Assembly: GCA_029261905.1 (NCBI GenBank)
Contig: JAJDAM010000574.1
Coordinates: 1 to 13,362, forward strand
Length of the DNA: 13,362 bases
Direction: 5' to 3'
Origin: Deltaproteobacteria bacterium
GTDB taxonomy: Bacteria > Myxococcota_A > UBA9160 > SMWR01
Shown here: positions 1-6,698 of the stretch, one piece after another
Layout: the number at the start of each line of letters is the position of its first letter
How positions within the stretch are numbered: the stretch's first letter is position 1
Made by a program: the position numbers and the translations under genes
The notes under the pieces: generated by a model
Database searches by the model: none
What the model was told of the DNA's origin: nothing
Seen by the model: the letters and a program-made list of their open reading frames with translations, nothing else

Positions 1-239
1 GGAGAGATCGATTCGAGATCGACCCATTGGTATTCGACACCGTCACAGGGCAGTCCCGTGGCGGGGTCGGCGAAGTAGCTCCCGATCATGAACGCGCTGG
101 TCGGCGGATCGATGACGCGCATCATCGCGATTGGAGCCGCCGTGCACGCAACCACCGTGATGCAGACGAGCAGCGCGAGGAGGGCGATGCGTCGCAACCA
201 TCTGCGCGGCTTGTGCTTGCGCGGTTTATTGCGAGCCAT
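1..239 (-). CDS. mtgA: Monofunctional biosynthetic peptidoglycan transglycosylase, N-terminal part (3' end beyond window)
   Basis: Only the first 79 residues are in the window. They show a strongly basic N-terminus (about residues 1-17, rich in Arg/Lys), one hydrophobic membrane anchor (about 18-36), and then RVIDPPTSAFM followed by YQWVDLESIS. Both stretches match the region just before the catalytic GT51 block of MtgA-type enzymes. By family knowledge MtgA polymerises lipid II into glycan strands at the periplasmic face of the inner membrane and lacks a transpeptidase domain. The catalytic Glu and the rest of the GT51 domain lie outside, so function and completeness cannot be confirmed. The ATG at 239 has no evident Shine-Dalgarno sequence; it sits inside a short leader ORF (285-226) that has one. 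A GTG three codons upstream (248) is a possible alternative start, after which an in-frame TGA blocks extension. Confidence 0.72.
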   Translation of the reverse strand, partial: MARNKPRKHKPRRWLRRIALLALLVCITVVACTAAPIAMMRVIDPPTSAFMIGSYFADPATGLPCDGVEYQWVDLESIS

Positions 240-285
240 CGACGGCACGGTAGCAATTCACCGCCGGGGCCGAATCAAACGGCAT
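226..285 (-). CDS. Possible 19-residue leader ORF overlapping the mtgA start
   Basis: On the minus strand, AGGAGGGG (296-289) stands at ideal distance from an ATG at 285, the best ribosome binding site in this part of the window. It opens a 19-codon ORF reading MPFDSAPAVNCYRAVDGSQ that ends in TAA at 228-226, eleven bases past the A of the transglycosylase ATG, in another frame. The transglycosylase start itself has no visible ribosome binding site, so the layout suggests translational coupling: ribosomes ending the leader would restart nearby. The peptide has no recognisable domain or attenuator-like run of one amino acid. Alternatively the ORF is chance and the start is recognised otherwise. 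Confidence 0.35.
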   Translation of the reverse strand: MPFDSAPAVNCYRAVDGSQ

Positions 286-315
286 CGACCCCTCCTGCGG
301 GTTTTCTTTCACGGC

Positions 316-339
316 TGCCTTCAGGAATGCCTGAAGGCA
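316..339 (-). terminator. Perfect 10-bp hairpin after the FAD-enzyme gene, probable terminator
   Basis: TGCCTTCAGG (316-325) and CCTGAAGGCA (330-339) are exact reverse complements around a 4-base loop. The hairpin starts 14 bases after the stop codon of the minus-strand FAD enzyme (354) and lies before the transglycosylase. No T-run follows on the minus strand (the next bases are GCCGTGAAAGAAAACC), so it is not a textbook intrinsic terminator. It could act as a 3'-end stabiliser or a weak or Rho-assisted stop. Confidence 0.5.
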
Positions 340-353
340 TTGAACGCGCAGTC

Positions 354-1820
354 TCAGCTCGCTGCGACGTGGCGCCCCGTTCGCCGACCGAAGAACGTTC
401 CCTCGCCAATGCAAGTGCCGCTCGAATAACCCAATCCATCTTGCGCGATGTTCGATGCGCATCCGCCCACAGCGTACAATCCTGCGATCGCGCTGCCGTC
501 CTCGCGCAGGACTTCGCCATCGATGCTGACCCGCAGCCCACCGAGCGGGAAGCCCACGTAGTGGGCCTTGCCCAGCGAAAGATCGAGTGCGGCATACGGC
601 GGGTTCGTCAGCGGCTTCATCCACTTCGCGGTCTTGTGAAATTCCGGGTCATCGCCCTGCTCCGCGTAGCGGTTGTAATCGGCGATCGTCTTCTGCAATG
701 CACCGCTCGGCATTCCGAGGTCGCGCTCCATATCGGCGATGTCGTCCCAGGCGTCGACCAGTGGCTGCCATTGAAACAACGGGTACGCGTAGAACGAGTC
801 GTCGGCGATCAGATACGCGATGCCGTCGGGCTGCTCGGTGCAGCGGATGCTCGTCTTCGAATGGTAGGAGTCCTCGTTGACGAAGCGCTTGCCGTTCTTG
901 TCCACCAGGATTCCGTACAGCAGCTGTTCGGGCGGATAGAAGGGCGACGTCAACAGTGCGCCGTCCATGTGGTCACAAACGCCACCCGCCGCCTCTCCCA
1001 GTTGATGGCCTGCACCGTCGTCGAATGTACCGCCCTGTTTTTCGATGCGATCATCGGCCAGGCGTGGGCAGCGCGCGTCGATCATTTCGGCGTTCATTCC
1101 GAACTGGCCCGCCGCGAGGACGACGGCCTTGCGCGCACGGGCTGTGCGGTCGCCTTCCGTCGTGCGGTAGACGACGCCAGTGATGCGATCACCGTCACGG
1201 ACGAGCTGCGTCACGCGCACGTCGTATTGGATTTTTACGCCGTTCTTCTCGGCGCTCGCGAGGAGCTGTTCGATCAGCTTTGCGCCACCCGCTTCGCCTT
1301 CCATAGCGACCTTGTGTCCGCGGGCCGCAGGCTTCGAATGCTGGTTGAAAGGCCAGGCTGCCTCGTTGCCCGATTCGATCAGGCACTCGGTCGTCATCTG
1401 GACGACGTTCTTTTCGCGGTGATAGCTGTCCTCGAATGGAACACCGTGCGCGACCAGCCAGTCGAAGTGCTCGACGCTCTGTTCGCAGTAGGCGCGGATC
1501 TTGGCTTCGTCCGGCTCCGGCGTGTTCTCGAGCAGGTAGGTGAACATGTCCTCGACGCTGTCTTCGACCCCGACCGCTTTCTGCACGCGGGTCCCGCCGC
1601 CCAGATAGAGGTGTCCGGCCGCCGAGGCCGTCAGTCCCCCGGCGCCGCTCGCGCGTTCGAGCACCCGCACCGTGGCTCCGGCCTCGGCAGCCTCGATCGC
1701 CGCACAGCTGCCAGCCGATCCCATACCGACGACGACGACATCGGATTCTTCGTCCCACCCCGCAATCGCGCTTTGCTCGACTACACCGTATTCATTCGCA
1801 CTCAAGATCGGTTTCCTCAT
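354..1820 (-). CDS. FAD-dependent oxidoreductase of the fumarate reductase/3-ketosteroid dehydrogenase (KstD) superfamily
   Basis: The 488-residue protein has an N-terminal FAD-binding Rossmann fold, with DVVVVGMGSAGSCAAIEAA (GMGSAG about 32-37) and an acidic ribose-binding residue in VRVLERASGAGG (E55). A GHLYLGGG block, GKRFVNEDSYH in the middle, and a C-terminal block GLYAVGGCASNIAQDG...SGTCIGEGTFFGRRTG (about 447-482) follow. This is the order seen in KstD/fumarate-reductase-type flavoproteins, which desaturate or reduce ketone- or ene-type substrates; length is normal for the group. There is no signal peptide, so it is probably cytoplasmic. The substrate is unknown: the Tyr residues that define true steroid 1-dehydrogenases could not be assigned by eye. 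It is the last gene of the minus-strand series, 71 bases after the GMC oxidoreductase, and is followed by a hairpin. The ATG at 1820 lacks a strong ribosome binding site, but the FAD motif fixes the start to nearby. Confidence 0.85.
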   Translation of the reverse strand: MRKPILSANEYGVVEQSAIAGWDEESDVVVVGMGSAGSCAAIEAAEAGATVRVLERASGAGGLTASAAGHLYLGGGTRVQKAVGVEDSVEDMFTYLLENTPEPDEAKIRAYCEQSVEHFDWLVAHGVPFEDSYHREKNVVQMTTECLIESGNEAAWPFNQHSKPAARGHKVAMEGEAGGAKLIEQLLASAEKNGVKIQYDVRVTQLVRDGDRITGVVYRTTEGDRTARARKAVVLAAGQFGMNAEMIDARCPRLADDRIEKQGGTFDDGAGHQLGEAAGGVCDHMDGALLTSPFYPPEQLLYGILVDKNGKRFVNEDSYHSKTSIRCTEQPDGIAYLIADDSFYAYPLFQWQPLVDAWDDIADMERDLGMPSGALQKTIADYNRYAEQGDDPEFHKTAKWMKPLTNPPYAALDLSLGKAHYVGFPLGGLRVSIDGEVLREDGSAIAGLYAVGGCASNIAQDGLGYSSGTCIGEGTFFGRRTGRHVAAS

Positions 1821-1891
1821 GATTCGTGTGGCTGTTCTCGTGTCGGTCGTTCACCGGGATCCCCCCCGACGGTAGCGCTCGCAGGCGCCGG

Positions 1892-3379
1892 TTACGCGCG
1901 TTTCAGCGCCGTGACGAGGTGTTCCCCGAGTCGCATGGCGAGTGCCACGACGGTGAGAGTCGGGTTCGATGTTCCCGAACTGGGAAAGACCGACGCCCCC
2001 GCGACGTAGAGATTGTCGGTACCGAAGACCCTGCCGTTCCGATCCACGACCCCATCGCTCGCGCGCGTCGCCATGCGACAAGTGCCCGACGGATGCGAAC
2101 GCCAATTGGGCGTCGTCTTGATCTGGGGGACCGCGAGCCCATGCTCCCGAGCGTAGGCCCCAATGATGTCGACCCCTCGCTCGCGTGTCTGCCAGTCGCG
2201 TTTCGAAAAACCGAGCGCGACGTCGGGGAGCGGGTTTCCGAAGCGATCCTTCTCGGTCTGCGAGAGGCGAACCTGGTTTTCGGGCCGCGACTCCATCTCT
2301 GCCTGCAGCTGCAGCATCGGCTTCTGGCCGACGACAAACAGCTGGAGATGGACGGCGTTCAGTTGTTCGCGTCGAAACGCGTCGCTCAGGTCGTAGCTGC
2401 GAAACACGCCTGCAGGCAGACCCGCCCTATTCGAGGGCTCGAACTTCCACGGAAATCCCGGATGGGCGCAGAAGTGTCTTCCAACGAATCTCGACTGGAT
2501 GCCCGGAATCTGGCTCGCGCCCTCGGCTCGCGAGAGCAGCAACAACCGCGGTGTTTCGATGACGCCTGCCGCGATCACGAAACTGCGAGCGCGGATCGTC
2601 TCGGTCCCACCATCGGGGGAACGGATCGTGACATGGTCGATCGTTCTTCCATCGAGACTGACGATGTGCGTGACCTGGCGATCGGTGAGCAGCGTGCCAA
2701 AGCGCGACGCGGTGAATTCGCGGATTTCGTCTTCGACGACTCGAACCGGCCAGCCGTTTCGGTTGGACCGTGCCGGAGAAAAGAAGCGGAATCGCTTGCC
2801 GTCAATCTGGAGATCGGGGTCGCGATACGGGGTATCGATGAGTTGCGGGTAGGCGCAGTCGCGCGCCGGTTCAGCTCCATCGATGGGCGCATAGCCTTGC
2901 GCCCAGAGCGCGCTCTCGGCCTTGCAGTAGTAGGGTGCCAGCTCGTCGTAGTCGATCGGCCAATCTGCACCGATACCGAATTCGGATTGCATCCGAAAAT
3001 CACTGGGCCGCAGGCGATTGACCACGCCTCGCCAGTGGTTGCTCGTCCCACCGACCATGATCTGTCGATGGGCGGCAGCGTGATACTCGAATTCTCCCGA
3101 GTTCGAATAGGTGAAGGAGGGGCCCAGCGCGTGGTCGGAACGAGGTTCCGTCGGGAACGATCCGGCCTCGACGACGACCGTGCGAAGCCCCGCGGCAACG
3201 GTGCGCAAGGCCGCGGTCGTCCCGGCAAAACCCGAGCCCACGATGCAGACGTCGTAACCGAAAACCCCGGAGCGGCTGCAACCGACGAGTGGCAACCCGC
3301 TCGCACCCACGAGGCCGGCGGCGCCGAGGCTGCCTTGCAGGAAGGCTCGCCGGGTCAAAGACAACGATTGGTCAGTCAA
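1892..3379 (-). CDS. GMC-family oxidoreductase with Tat signal and lipobox
   Basis: From a TTG start at 3379 the product is 495 residues. TRRAFLQGSLGAAG (about 9-22) is a twin-arginine signal, and LPLVGC ends in a canonical lipobox with Cys34, predicting a Tat-exported lipoprotein. The FAD fold follows: CIVGSGFAG (G48-G53), VVVEAG (E71), GGTSNHWRG (about 110-118). At the C-terminus, HPSGTCRM (H429) and GTSNPTLTV (N473) match the His and His/Asn catalytic pair of glucose-methanol-choline enzymes, which oxidise alcohols to aldehydes or ketones and pass electrons to FAD. No ATG or GTG is available between the upstream gene's stop (3400) and the Arg pair, so a TTG start is chosen; the 20-base gap suggests coupling to the aldo/keto reductase gene. 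The open frame runs a further 243 codons upstream, but only as a shadow of that gene. The substrate is unknown; periplasmic alcohol or sterol oxidation is an inference. Confidence 0.85.
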   Translation of the reverse strand: MTDQSLSLTRRAFLQGSLGAAGLVGASGLPLVGCSRSGVFGYDVCIVGSGFAGTTAALRTVAAGLRTVVVEAGSFPTEPRSDHALGPSFTYSNSGEFEYHAAAHRQIMVGGTSNHWRGVVNRLRPSDFRMQSEFGIGADWPIDYDELAPYYCKAESALWAQGYAPIDGAEPARDCAYPQLIDTPYRDPDLQIDGKRFRFFSPARSNRNGWPVRVVEDEIREFTASRFGTLLTDRQVTHIVSLDGRTIDHVTIRSPDGGTETIRARSFVIAAGVIETPRLLLLSRAEGASQIPGIQSRFVGRHFCAHPGFPWKFEPSNRAGLPAGVFRSYDLSDAFRREQLNAVHLQLFVVGQKPMLQLQAEMESRPENQVRLSQTEKDRFGNPLPDVALGFSKRDWQTRERGVDIIGAYAREHGLAVPQIKTTPNWRSHPSGTCRMATRASDGVVDRNGRVFGTDNLYVAGASVFPSSGTSNPTLTVVALAMRLGEHLVTALKRA

Positions 3380-3399
3380 TGGCAGATTCGTTCCGCAAG

Positions 3400-4293
3400 C
3401 TAGAGTCCCTCGACTCCCGGAATGAACAGCGGCTCGATGCCTTGCTGTGCGACGTCGGCCTCGAGTTCGGCGGCCAGGGCTTCCGAACTGCGATCTTCGC
3501 TTTCGGTGCCCGCGGCGATATCCAGCACGGTCCGCAGGAGCGTCGCGTCGCTCGAGGTATTGAGGAATAGACCGGGCCGTCGCAGCACGAATTGCGTCGC
3601 CCGGCGGATGGCTTCCGGGTCGCGCAACGGTTCGTACCAGCTGTAGCGGGGGGACGCATCGTCCGGTTCCCAACGGCGGCGCGCGATGGACTTGATCGTC
3701 TGTACCGCGACGCCGCGTTCGCGGCAGACGCTGAGGAGCGCTTCGAAATCTGCCGCGTACGCGGGCTGGCTCATCATCGTGAAGTTGTAGGGCAGCAGCA
3801 CGGAGTCGAACGGAAACTGTTCGAGGCTGCGCAGGTGCATGGCTGCCACGCGTGTGCCGTGTCCGGTGACACCGATGAATCGCACCAGGCCTCGGTCGCG
3901 TGCCGCCGCCAACGCTTCTACCGCGCCGCCGGGCGCGAAGGCGGCCTGCCAGCCTTCCTCGTCGGCAAGATTGTGGAGTTGAATCAAATCGACCTGTTCG
4001 ACACCGAGGCGATCCAACGATCGTTCGAGACCCTTTCGTGCTCCTTCGCCTGAACGATCCGCTGTCTTGGTCGCCAGGAAGAAGCGCTCGCGGTGCTCTC
4101 GCATCCACGGTGCCAGGCGCAGCTCGGCGTCACCGTACGAGGCCGCGCAGTCCAGATGGTTGATCCCGAACTCGAGAAGAGTCTCGAGCACGGCGTCGGC
4201 CCTCTCCTGGCGCATCGCGCCGAGGGCCGCGGCCCCGAACAACACACGCGTGCTGTGATGGCCGGTACTTCCGAATGCTTCCGTCTCGATCAT
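3400..4293 (-). CDS. Aldo/keto reductase
   Basis: The 297-residue protein opens with a typical AKR beta-hairpin (FGSTGHHSTRVLFGAAALG). It carries the catalytic tetrad at near-classical positions: D48 and Y53 in LDCAASYGDAE, K76 in FFLATKTADR, and H107 in DLIQLHNL. FIGVTGHG and VAVQTIKSIARRRW are further family blocks. By family knowledge it would reduce aldehydes or ketones, or oxidise the alcohol, with NAD(P)H in the cytoplasm. It has no C-terminal ferredoxin-like Cys cluster, unlike some longer AKR relatives. GAGGAG (4303-4298) stands 4 bases before the ATG, a good ribosome binding site. It lies 39 bases after the XdhC-like gene and 20 bases before the GMC oxidoreductase, so co-transcription is likely. 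The substrate cannot be told from sequence. Confidence 0.88.
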   Translation of the reverse strand: MIETEAFGSTGHHSTRVLFGAAALGAMRQERADAVLETLLEFGINHLDCAASYGDAELRLAPWMREHRERFFLATKTADRSGEGARKGLERSLDRLGVEQVDLIQLHNLADEEGWQAAFAPGGAVEALAAARDRGLVRFIGVTGHGTRVAAMHLRSLEQFPFDSVLLPYNFTMMSQPAYAADFEALLSVCRERGVAVQTIKSIARRRWEPDDASPRYSWYEPLRDPEAIRRATQFVLRRPGLFLNTSSDATLLRTVLDIAAGTESEDRSSEALAAELEADVAQQGIEPLFIPGVEGL

Positions 4294-4332
4294 GGGGCTC
4301 CTCGATGCGACTGGTTCGTCGTTTCTACGCGT

Positions 4333-5061
4333 TCAAGCAACGCGCAATTGCTGCGTGATTTCGGCGAGAATCGAAACCGCGATCTCTGCGGGCGACACCG
4401 CGCCGATGTCGAGACCCACGGGGCCTCGAATGCGTGAGAGTTGTTCGTCGTCGAAGCCGTTTTCGCGCAGTCGGTCGAGGCGCCGCGCATGCGTGCGTCG
4501 GCTGCCGAGCGCTCCGACATAGAAGGCATCCGAGGCGAGCGCCGCGCTGAGTGCTGGCTCGTCGAGTTTCGGGTCGTGGCTGAGCGTCACGACCGCGGTG
4601 CGGCGGTCGATCGCGAGGTCTGCGAGCGATTCCTCGGGCCAGCGACGGTCGATCTCGGTGTTTGGGAAACGTTCCGGTGTCGCCCAGCTATCGCGCGGGT
4701 CGATCAATACGACCGCATAACCGGCTTCTCGCGCCATCACTGCGAGTGATTGCGCGATGTGGACGGCGCCGATCACGAGCAGTCGTTTGGGCGGATGGAA
4801 TACGCGAACGAGCAGTCGGCGGGAACCGTCTTCGATGACGCGACTCGTATCCTTCCGACAGGCTTCGGCTACTGCCGCGACGACACCGTCGGTCGCCGCG
4901 ATCGAGTGATGGCTCGGAGCGGAGGTGCCGGTGGTTTCATCGTCGATGACTTCACCGTCGATAAAGAGCCGCTCCGCTCCGCTCTCGAGATCGGTGACGA
5001 GTGCGGTGAGCTTCTTCTCGGCGCGCGCCGCGCGCAGTCTTTCGAGTGTTGCGCTCTTCAT
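4333..5061 (-). CDS. XdhC family protein, Rossmann-domain (C-terminal type) half of a split pair
   Basis: This 242-residue protein has a degenerate N-terminal part (LTALVTDLESGAERL, about 18-32) and then a nucleotide-binding Rossmann domain: LLVIGAVHIAQSLA (about 95-108), VVLIDPRDSWATPERF (about 117-132), TLSHDPKLDEPAL (about 159-171), FYVGALGSRRTHARR (about 180-194) and GPVGLDIGAVSPAEIAVSI (about 213-231). The last three are hallmarks of XdhC/CoxI proteins, which bind molybdenum cofactor, promote its sulfuration and hand it to xanthine-dehydrogenase-type hydroxylases. Its ATG overlaps the stop of the preceding gene (ATGA, 5061-5058), a coupling layout. Many bacteria carry this same two-gene form (about 110 plus about 235 residues), so the split is probably native rather than a frameshift. 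No molybdoenzyme gene is visible in the window. Confidence 0.85.
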   Translation of the reverse strand: MKSATLERLRAARAEKKLTALVTDLESGAERLFIDGEVIDDETTGTSAPSHHSIAATDGVVAAVAEACRKDTSRVIEDGSRRLLVRVFHPPKRLLVIGAVHIAQSLAVMAREAGYAVVLIDPRDSWATPERFPNTEIDRRWPEESLADLAIDRRTAVVTLSHDPKLDEPALSAALASDAFYVGALGSRRTHARRLDRLRENGFDDEQLSRIRGPVGLDIGAVSPAEIAVSILAEITQQLRVA

Positions 5062-5378
5062 TCCACCTTCTCGACGAACACTTCCAACTGGCCGCCACAG
5101 GTCAGGCCCACCGACCACGCGGATTCGTCGCTGACACCGAATTCCAGCAGCTGGGGCGAGCCGCCGCGGATGACCTCGAGTGCGGCCTCGACGACAGCGG
5201 CTTCTACGCAGCCGCCAGACACCGAACCCTCCATTTCGCCCCGGTCGCTGATCGCCAGCAGGCTGCCAACCGGACGCGGCGAGGAGCCCCACGTCCGCAC
5301 GACGGTGGCGAGCGCCGCATTTCGTCCCGATGAGCGCCACGCGGCGAGTTGGTCGAGCGGATCGTTGGGGTCGGCCAT
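5058..5378 (-). CDS. Small XdhC/CoxI-domain protein (N-terminal type half)
   Basis: The 106-residue product is essentially one XdhC_CoxI domain: ALATVVRTWGSSPRPVGSLL (about 22-41), then MEGSVSGGCVEAAVVEAA (about 49-66) and GLTCGGQLEVFVE (about 91-103). GCVE and the TCGG cysteine are the conserved points of this domain. It would work with the next gene product as a molybdenum-cofactor binding and insertion chaperone in the cytoplasm. The ATG at 5378 follows an 86-base gap containing a stem-loop; from here the stop (5060-5058) overlaps the next start by the ATGA arrangement. There is no signal peptide. The open frame continues upstream without a supported start, and the domain begins right after this Met, so 5378 is preferred. 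Confidence 0.82.
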   Translation of the reverse strand: MADPNDPLDQLAAWRSSGRNAALATVVRTWGSSPRPVGSLLAISDRGEMEGSVSGGCVEAAVVEAALEVIRGGSPQLLEFGVSDESAWSVGLTCGGQLEVFVEKVE

Positions 5379-5464
5379 GACGCCATCAGAGTACACCGCC
5401 ACGCCGCTTCCTGCGTCTGGGGGGCGGACCAGTCCGGCCCCGTGCCGCTGGGTCGTTTCCCGTT
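5379..5464 (-). other. 86-base spacer between the SGNH gene and the XdhC-type pair, holding a stem-loop
   Basis: This is the longest gap inside the minus-strand series apart from the one before mtgA. It contains a hairpin at 5420-5441 (listed separately). I saw no confident sigma-70-type promoter. The stem-loop may end the ligase/SGNH transcript or tune its 3' end, leaving the XdhC-AKR-GMC-FAD part partly separate. Confidence 0.4.
5420..5441 (-). terminator. GC-rich stem-loop downstream of the SGNH gene
   Basis: GGGG-G-CGGA (5420-5428) can pair with TCC-G-G-CCCC (5433-5441) around a 4-base loop: nine positions, with one G/G mismatch. It lies 24 bases beyond the SGNH stop on the minus strand. 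No T-run follows in that direction, so intrinsic termination is uncertain. Confidence 0.3.
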
Positions 5465-6685
5465 TCAGTCCGGGCAGGCCAGTTCGAAGATCGGGTCGGC
5501 GAGCTGGGCCGCGACGATCCGGTTGGCCTCGGCCGAAAGATGGACCCAACTCAGCAACTGGTCGCGCTTTCGCAGAGAATCGAAGCGGCCCGCGACGTCC
5601 ACGAACGCGACGCGATTGCCGGGTACGGCCTGGCGAGCGGTCGTCCACTCGCGCAGGGCACTCATGAGCTCGGCGTGCATCAGAAAGATCATTTCCTTGA
5701 GTGCGATTTCCCCATCCCGTTTCAGTTTCTCGCGAACGAGGCGCACCTCGTCGGTGTAGCTGACCTCGCGCATCTGGGATGTTGGCACCAGGAATGACTT
5801 GGCCTGTTGTGACGCGATCAGCAGATCGATGTCGGCGCCGTCGGTCGCATCTGCGATGGCCGTCAGCTGGTGCAAAAAGTTCTCGCTCAGCCCGGAGGCG
5901 TGCCGTTCGAGTTCTTCGGCGTCGAACGTAGACAGCTGATTTCTCAGCATCGAGTGTACGAAGCGTGCGGTGAGCAGCCGATCGCCCCAATGCGACAGGA
6001 CCCGTTGCGTCCATCCCGCTTCGATCAATCGGGTCTCGTTGGCGCCCTCATAAAAGGTGACGACGTCCGGGTCGAGGGCGAGGCCCTCGGCGACCAGCAA
6101 CGAGCGAATGTTGGCCGTGTTGAGATGGGGGATCCCCAGATTCACGACCTCGAACGAGTTCACGTTCCCGCAGGCATCGCGGTGATCGCGATGTCTGGCG
6201 AGCAGCCGCTGGTGGAGCATCTGTTCGAGATAGCGGGGATACGTCTCGTCGTCGCGGTTGCGATATCCGAACGTCGACGAGGCCCCCAATACGATCACGC
6301 GAAAGGTGCCGGCGGGTTTTCGCATCGCAATGTCAGGCCCGCGAAACCCGAGGTTGTTGATGGCGATCTCGCTGAGGTGGCCGTACTCGTCGCGGTTGCG
6401 TTTGAACTGATGGGGTTGGTATTTCGAGTAACTGCCGGTTTCGTGCGAGAGGAACGTCTTTTCCTGGTCGTCGGCACGGAGCACGGCGTCCCAGCGCGCG
6501 GAGTCCGTCCGTTTCGGAAACAGCATTCCGGGTTTCTGCTCGGGTTCGTTCGAACCGAACCCGTAGCCGAGCTGCGATTCCCCGGTCGTGACCGAAAAGA
6601 CGACTCGGACGGCAATCTCGATGCCGATCAGAGCGATCAGCGCGGTCGCGACGCCGAACGCGGCTGTCTTCGGCTTCAGCTGCAC
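5465..6685 (-). CDS. SGNH/GDSL-type hydrolase-like protein with N-terminal membrane anchor
   Basis: With a GTG start at 6685 the product has 406 residues. A hydrophobic segment (about 8-30) predicts a membrane anchor or uncleaved signal, followed by an extracytoplasmic domain. INNLGFRGPD (109-118) and FRVIVLGASSTFGY (128-141, Ser136 in the GDS position) are typical of the SGNH group that often modifies surface polysaccharides. VVNLGIPHLNT gives block II (G184), and TFYEGANETR gives block III (N216). Near the C-terminus LLSWVHLSAEAN (about 377-388) supplies the His (H382), but the usual Asp three residues before it is Ser379. The start is uncertain: it lies 13 bases after the ligase stop, there is no ATG in frame nearby, and the GTG has no clear ribosome binding site, so coupling is assumed. 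Likely role (inference): acyl or ester hydrolysis or transfer outside the inner membrane. The substrate is unknown. Confidence 0.75.
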   Translation of the reverse strand: MQLKPKTAAFGVATALIALIGIEIAVRVVFSVTTGESQLGYGFGSNEPEQKPGMLFPKRTDSARWDAVLRADDQEKTFLSHETGSYSKYQPHQFKRNRDEYGHLSEIAINNLGFRGPDIAMRKPAGTFRVIVLGASSTFGYRNRDDETYPRYLEQMLHQRLLARHRDHRDACGNVNSFEVVNLGIPHLNTANIRSLLVAEGLALDPDVVTFYEGANETRLIEAGWTQRVLSHWGDRLLTARFVHSMLRNQLSTFDAEELERHASGLSENFLHQLTAIADATDGADIDLLIASQQAKSFLVPTSQMREVSYTDEVRLVREKLKRDGEIALKEMIFLMHAELMSALREWTTARQAVPGNRVAFVDVAGRFDSLRKRDQLLSWVHLSAEANRIVAAQLADPIFELACPD

Positions 6686-6698
6686 GAGAGCACGCGAA

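Noticed and set aside
243..276. Possible promoter (TTGATT, 17 bases, TGCTAC on the minus strand) for mtgA
   Set aside because: The -10 matches only 2 of 6 consensus positions.
27..2009. Long plus-strand open frame opposite the mtgA and FAD-enzyme genes
   Set aside because: Arg/Ala-rich product with no family pattern, antisense to well-supported genes; high G+C content creates such shadows.
1826..3403. Long plus-strand open frame opposite the GMC oxidoreductase
   Set aside because: No recognisable domain or start signal; the minus strand carries complete GMC motifs.
3380..4108. Upstream extension of the GMC oxidoreductase frame, which would make a 738-residue fusion protein
   Set aside because: The extra 243 codons overlap the aldo/keto reductase gene in another frame and encode Arg-rich low-complexity sequence; the Tat signal marks the true N-terminus.
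4328..4344. Small inverted repeat CGCGTT-CAAGC-AACGCG around the XdhC-like gene's stop
   Set aside because: Only 6 bp, lies inside a tightly spaced gene series and has no T-run; not enough to call a terminator.
5058..5378. The split XdhC genes as a frameshifted single gene
   Set aside because: Each half has its own complete domain, the second has a proper N-terminus with start, and the two-gene form is known in other bacteria.
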